Assembly: GCA_017631775.1 (NCBI GenBank)
Contig: JAGBSQ010000217.1
Span: 1-9,993 of the forward strand
DNA length: 9,993 nucleotides
Direction of reading: 5' to 3'
Source: Clostridia bacterium
Lineage (GTDB): Bacteria > Bacillota_A > Clostridia > Oscillospirales > CAG-272
In this document: piece after piece, positions 6,248 through 9,993 of the stretch
Layout of the letters: each line of letters starts with the position of its first letter
How positions within the stretch are numbered: position 1 is the first letter of the stretch
Program-made: the position numbers and the translations under genes
Notes under the pieces: generated by a model
Told to the model about the DNA's origin: nothing
Database searches by the model: none
Seen by the model: only the letters and a program-made list of their open reading frames with translations

Positions 6248-8065
6248 TTACTTTTCTGCCCCGCGGCGGGTCTTTCTTTTTACCAAAACAACCACACCTG
6301 CTACGGTCATGGTCAGAGCAGGCAAAACAGCAAGAATAACCGTGGTGGTAATGATACCGGGAGCGATGGAGGTAGCACCTGTGGTGCTATCGGTCAGTTT
6401 GTGCTGTGCATCGTCAATTTGCATATCGTAGAGAGCGAGGAAGTTCAAACCTACAGGGTTTACTTCTCTGCCCATGTAGCGCAAAACAGAAAGCAGCGCA
6501 TCGGTGTTGCCATAGGAGGTGCTGCCAAGGAAGGCATTTTTTGCAACCTCGGTAGAGCCGACTGCACATACAAAGGAGGGTTGGTTAACGGTGGTATATC
6601 CCATGCCCTCGCCCGTGGTGCGACGCTCTGCCGAAAGTGTCATAACATTGAACACGCCCGAGCCGCCCATGGGTACACCGTTCTCATCGGTCAGCACCTG
6701 GCCGCCTGCCACTACCGAGTAGTTGGCAGGGCTTGTGGTGGTGCCTGCGCGGAACATATCAAAGATCATGCGGTTCCAACCGTCTCTGCTGGATTCTGCA
6801 TAGGTGTAAGCGGGAATACCCTCGGTTTCGTCTGCCATAACGTAGGCACGGTCGTAGGTAGAGGAGAATGCGATGCCAATGGCATTGCCAAAGATGACCT
6901 TGGGAGCGTTGCCTGCAGAAACAAGATCGCTCAGAGCAGCCGCACCAACGCCTCTACCAACGGGATACTGTGCAATAAAGGTGTTGCCGGTACCGTCGAG
7001 TGCGCTTGCGGCATCTACAATGGAGTAGTTGCCCTTTACGGTTTGGTCAGCCGCGTTTTGGCCGTTGGTGCGTTGATATTCAATGCCCCAGAAGGTCAAG
7101 TACTCTTCGAGGTTGGGCATGTGGGGAGTATCGGCATCCATAAACACCATAAAGGAATAAGACTTATCCAAAAACGCATCTAACTTTTTGGTCTCGGAAA
7201 CAGCCACGTTCTCGTTGCCAAATGCCGAAACAAAGTCGGTTTGCGGATCAAACGTCAAGATCAAACGGCAGTTTTCGGGGATCTCATCGGTCTGGAGATT
7301 GAGGAATTGGATTTCATATCCCGCACCCTCGATAACGTTCATAAGCTCGCTGTATTCGGGCCAGCTTTCGCGATCGTTCAAATCCCAATTTGCAAAGGGT
7401 TCGCCGTGATTAACGGTGAGGCAGCAAATGGGATCCTCGGCACCGGTAACGTCCAAAATTTGCTTTACGAACTGCTTTTGTCCGTTGTAGCCAATGGGAA
7501 CGTCGGTGGCGGATTCGGCATCGTAGGTGTAGAAGGTGCGCGCCGAGCTGACACGGAATTCGGTGCCGCTAGCAACGATTACGTTAGAGGGATAGATGGT
7601 GGAATAAGAGGTGCTGCGGTACATATCTACCGAGGAGGGATTGCTCCATACGTCGCGCCAAGAAACCGAAATGTTCTCGGGGAATTGCTTTTGCAAAGAA
7701 AGCGCGGTGTAGTATACGTAGCGCATCGATTCAGCGGCAATCAGTTGGTCGGGCTCCGAGCAAAAGATGATCTCTACCTTTACCGGCTCTTCCCTATCCT
7801 TGTTAGCCAAATCAAAAATGTATTCCAAATATCCAACGGTTTCGTCCATCAGTGTATAAAGTCCGCATTGCTTTTGCAAATTGGTGAACTGCTGATAAAC
7901 GGTATATGTGGACTGCGGCGTCAAATCGATAAACCAATGCTGATTGGTGCAGAGTGCCGTCATACCAACGTTGAGGAGCAGAACGGCGACAAGCACGATG
8001 ATGCACAGTCCCAATGAGGCGGAGCCGCGACGGAGCTTACGCTCCCATCCGTTTCCGAGTTTCAT
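6248..8065 (-). CDS. GldG-like ABC transporter auxiliary protein, longer paralogue
   Basis: This 605-aa protein has an N-terminal helix at about 17-39 after a basic start, a large domain outside the membrane, and a C-terminal helix at about 568-595 ended by KRKTRR. This is the two-anchor layout of GldG/ABC_transp_aux proteins. The family hallmark CLTVNHGEPF is at 215-224 (compare LTGHGE in relatives). The block IPENCRLILTFDPQTDFV (262-279), VSETKKLDAFLD (289-300) and TPHMPNLEEYLTFWGIEY (313-330) closely parallels the neighbouring 518-aa protein. It is longer than that paralogue because of extra segments, including roughly 420-470 and a Thr/Ser-rich insert before the last helix (about 556-568). 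It lacks the usual GldG-type sequence preceding the C-terminal helix. The ribosome binding site AGAAAGGA is upstream, with a gap of 29 bases after the preceding stop. It is probably a non-catalytic partner of the ABC permease. Function is unproven. Confidence 0.87.
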   Translation of the reverse strand: MKLGNGWERKLRRGSASLGLCIIVLVAVLLLNVGMTALCTNQHWFIDLTPQSTYTVYQQFTNLQKQCGLYTLMDETVGYLEYIFDLANKDREEPVKVEIIFCSEPDQLIAAESMRYVYYTALSLQKQFPENISVSWRDVWSNPSSVDMYRSTSYSTIYPSNVIVASGTEFRVSSARTFYTYDAESATDVPIGYNGQKQFVKQILDVTGAEDPICCLTVNHGEPFANWDLNDRESWPEYSELMNVIEGAGYEIQFLNLQTDEIPENCRLILTFDPQTDFVSAFGNENVAVSETKKLDAFLDKSYSFMVFMDADTPHMPNLEEYLTFWGIEYQRTNGQNAADQTVKGNYSIVDAASALDGTGNTFIAQYPVGRGVGAAALSDLVSAGNAPKVIFGNAIGIAFSSTYDRAYVMADETEGIPAYTYAESSRDGWNRMIFDMFRAGTTTSPANYSVVAGGQVLTDENGVPMGGSGVFNVMTLSAERRTTGEGMGYTTVNQPSFVCAVGSTEVAKNAFLGSTSYGNTDALLSVLRYMGREVNPVGLNFLALYDMQIDDAQHKLTDSTTGATSIAPGIITTTVILAVLPALTMTVAGVVVLVKRKTRRGAEK

Positions 8066-8094
8066 ATCTGTTGTTTCCTTTCTTTGGGGTTTTC

Positions 8095-9651
8095 TTATGC
8101 GCGACGGCGGCGGATGAGCACAAGCAGAGCAACAGCAGTAATGCCTGTTGTGGGAATGAGTGCCAAAGCAACCGTCCAGCGCAGCATTTGCGCGGTGGTA
8201 ATGATGCTGATATCATAGGAGACAAAGGGCTTAATGGTAAGACCTGTGGGCGCTTTGCGCTCGCCGATTTCTTCAAACAGCTCAAACAATACGTCGCTGT
8301 TATCGTATACGGCAGATTGCAAATACTCGCGTGTTGCAAAATTAACGGAGGAGACAACGCCTACATAGGAGGAGCCGGTGACATTCTTTTGCTCGGTCAA
8401 GCTCATCAAAATGCAGGAGCCGCCGTCAATGACTTGTCCGTTCGCCCAGTGCAAAGTATCCTCGCCGCTGCGGTACAAGGGATAGAGCGTACGTGTGCCG
8501 CTCATGTTGACGTAGGTGCCGTTTTGCTGTGCAATGTAGCCCTCGCCCGTAACCGAAAGAGCCGTGGAGTTGCCAAAAATAACGTACTCATTCTCGTTGC
8601 TCACAAAGCGGTTGTTTTCACTGTTTGCGGCATGGCCGTAAATCGTGTAACCGTCGGAGGTCAGAGACTCTGCAGAGTTTTGCACCGTGTAGCGGTGAGA
8701 AACACCCGTGGTGGCATTTTTTGCATACTCGGTTTCAATGCCCCACTCTTTGATGTAGCTCTCAAAGTTGGGCATGCTGGGCGTTCCGTTCTCCAAGAAG
8801 AGCAAGAAGGAATGTCCGTCCACAGAAAGGAAGGCATCCAAAATTTCTGTTTCGGAAACGTTAGAGACCTCATCGGCTACAAGGTCGGTGTTGGGGTTGT
8901 AGCTGATGATGAGATCGCAGGTCGCGGGAATGGGGTCCTTGTAAAGGTCGATGTAAACAACGGTGTAGCCTGCATCGTCCAAAACGTTCAAAAGCTCGTA
9001 GTCATAAAAGACTTCGCCGTGGTTTGTCAAAAGGCACACAATGCGAGGGTCATCGTCAATGGCGTGCATAAGAGCGGAGCTGAGCTTGCGCTCGCCGCTG
9101 TAAGCCCAAGGCTCTGTGCTTGTCTCATCGGCAAACACATAAAAATCCGTCCATATGTAAACGCGGTGGTAATCGCCGCAAACAACAATTACGCTGCTGC
9201 TGTTGAGAGCGGTAACAATCTCCTCACCGGTCAGAGGGTGTGTGCTGACCGTGTAAGGTTTGACGGGTGTGGGGTTGACGTAAATATCGTAAAATTTGAG
9301 CTTGATATTCTCAAAGCGTTCTGCCAGAGCAACTGCCGTGTAGTAGAGGTAGTAGTTTTCGTGTCCTTCAGCCTTTACCGAGTCTTCAAGATCACAAAAC
9401 AGGATCTCAATGGTGGGCAGGGTTCCGGTCTTGGTTTGGTAGTCTGCAAAGTCGCTCTCCAAAACGGTGTAGCAATCCTCGGTGACGTCAAACGCCAAGG
9501 TAGGCGTTAGGGACGTGTAAAGCTCGTAGCGCTCTACCAAGGAGGACAACACAACATTGAGGAGCACGGCCACCAAGATTACCATGGCGGTAAGAACTGC
9601 CGCCACTGTGGCATAACGCACTTTTTTGTTGCGTATGAATCGTTTTTTCAT
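8095..9651 (-). CDS. GldG-like ABC transporter auxiliary protein
   Basis: This 518-aa protein has a highly basic N-terminus (MKKRFIRNKKVR), a membrane helix at about 12-37, an extracytoplasmic domain of about 450 residues, and a C-terminal helix at about 488-513 ending in RRRRA. The ABC_transp_aux/GldG pattern is clear: PTIEILFCDLED (79-90), the hallmark CLLTNHGEVF (206-215), IPATCDLIISYNPNTDLV (241-258), VSETEILDAFL (265-275) and TPSMPNFESYIKEWGIE (290-306). The run GLTIKPFVSYDISIITTAQ (about 470-488) before the last helix is typical of the family. In gliding Bacteroidota GldG works with GldF and GldA as an ABC complex. In Clostridia the role is not known. The ribosome binding site AAAGGAG lies in the 21-base gap after the permease gene, so the two are co-transcribed. 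This gene is the more canonical of the two paralogues. Confidence 0.9.
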   Translation of the reverse strand: MKKRFIRNKKVRYATVAAVLTAMVILVAVLLNVVLSSLVERYELYTSLTPTLAFDVTEDCYTVLESDFADYQTKTGTLPTIEILFCDLEDSVKAEGHENYYLYYTAVALAERFENIKLKFYDIYVNPTPVKPYTVSTHPLTGEEIVTALNSSSVIVVCGDYHRVYIWTDFYVFADETSTEPWAYSGERKLSSALMHAIDDDPRIVCLLTNHGEVFYDYELLNVLDDAGYTVVYIDLYKDPIPATCDLIISYNPNTDLVADEVSNVSETEILDAFLSVDGHSFLLFLENGTPSMPNFESYIKEWGIETEYAKNATTGVSHRYTVQNSAESLTSDGYTIYGHAANSENNRFVSNENEYVIFGNSTALSVTGEGYIAQQNGTYVNMSGTRTLYPLYRSGEDTLHWANGQVIDGGSCILMSLTEQKNVTGSSYVGVVSSVNFATREYLQSAVYDNSDVLFELFEEIGERKAPTGLTIKPFVSYDISIITTAQMLRWTVALALIPTTGITAVALLVLIRRRRA

Positions 9652-9672
9652 AAGTGCTTTTCTCCTTTGGCA

Positions 9673-9993
9673 TTAACCCCAACGGCGCTTTTCGTAAACG
9701 CGCACGGTCAAAAAGAGGAACACAAATGCCATCGATGCATAATACAAAAGCGCCGCATAATCGAAGATGCCTGCACTAAAGTTGGTGTAGCGGCTGAGCA
9801 CCGATACCCAATCGATAACAAAACGAATAGTATAGCTGCCGATAATGGGTTGTCCGGAAGCATCGGTCAGCATGTTGAACACGTTGAGCAGAACCATAAC
9901 GGCAATAACACCAATGGTGATAACCGCTGCGGAGAGTTGATTTTCTGTCAAAGCGGAAATAAACGTTCCGATAGCAATGAGTGCCGCACCCAA
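9673..9993 (-). CDS. ABC-2/GldF-like permease, C-terminal fragment cut by the window edge
   Basis: Only the last 106 or so residues are inside the window; the true start lies to the right. What remains shows the end of one helix (GAALIAIGTFISALT), a helix at about 22-41, a loop, and a final helix at about 80-97 closing with TVRVYEKRRWG. The order SALTENQLSAAVITIGV, then YTNFSAGIFDYAALLYY, then FLTVRVYEKRRWG is the familiar C-terminus of ABC-2 type permeases of the GldF group, which pass substrates or transmit force through the membrane with an ATPase partner. The ATPase gene is expected further upstream, beyond the window. The first codon in the window (TTG) is an internal residue, not a start. 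The gene belongs to the same operon as the two GldG-like genes that follow it. Confidence 0.85.
   Translation of the reverse strand: MGAALIAIGTFISALTENQLSAAVITIGVIAVMVLLNVFNMLTDASGQPIIGSYTIRFVIDWVSVLSRYTNFSAGIFDYAALLYYASMAFVFLFLTVRVYEKRRWG

Noticed and set aside
6101..7183. 360-codon open frame on the plus strand opposite the 605-aa GldG-like gene
   Set aside because: Antisense shadow crossing two real genes and their junction. It is Cys/His/Gly-rich without any recognisable pattern.
8014..9510. 498-codon open frame on the plus strand opposite the 518-aa GldG-like gene
   Set aside because: Antisense shadow. The minus-strand frame has the family motifs, two membrane anchors and a ribosome binding site, while the plus-strand frame has none.

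Overview
The window looks like a chromosomal segment of an anaerobic, low-to-mid GC Bacillota, most likely an uncultured gut member of class Clostridia. This rests on near-consensus sigma-A type promoters (TTGACA/TATAAT), strong AAGGAG-type ribosome binding sites, a MepA-like MATE pump, and a GldG/DUF4340-type ABC transporter operon whose last protein carries an InlB/Flg_new repeat. The taxonomic placement is inference. No mobile element, CRISPR array or phage gene was seen.

Left edge (1-330): a complete tRNA-Gln(CTG) gene with encoded CCA, followed by an unusually structured non-coding stretch. Almost every base from 91 to 317 falls into successive hairpins. The first includes the tRNA 3' end itself and the last is a bidirectional terminator.

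332-3412: a small seven-helix membrane protein resembling DUF4203/TMEM198 on the minus strand. It is divergent from a plus-strand two-gene operon, a MATE-family efflux pump and a HAD-superfamily phosphatase joined by a 4-base ATGA overlap. Each of the two divergent units has its own near-consensus promoter in the AT-rich gap. A bidirectional terminator at 3376-3412 closes the plus-strand operon and faces the convergent minus-strand operon.

3415-9993 (minus strand, transcribed right to left): an ABC transporter operon entering from beyond the right edge. In order it holds the C-terminal end of an ABC-2/GldF-like permease, two different GldG-like auxiliary proteins in tandem (518 and 605 aa), and a 930-aa membrane-anchored DUF4340-type protein with an N-terminal InlB/Flg_new beta-grasp domain. 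Gaps are 21, 29 and 40 bases, each with a purine-rich ribosome binding site. The ATPase gene presumably lies upstream, outside the window. Together these would form a membrane complex: the permease and ATPase as motor, the GldG pair and the DUF4340 protein as single- or double-anchored proteins with large domains outside the membrane. The substrate and role of such complexes in non-gliding Clostridia are not established, which makes this the most interesting part of the window.
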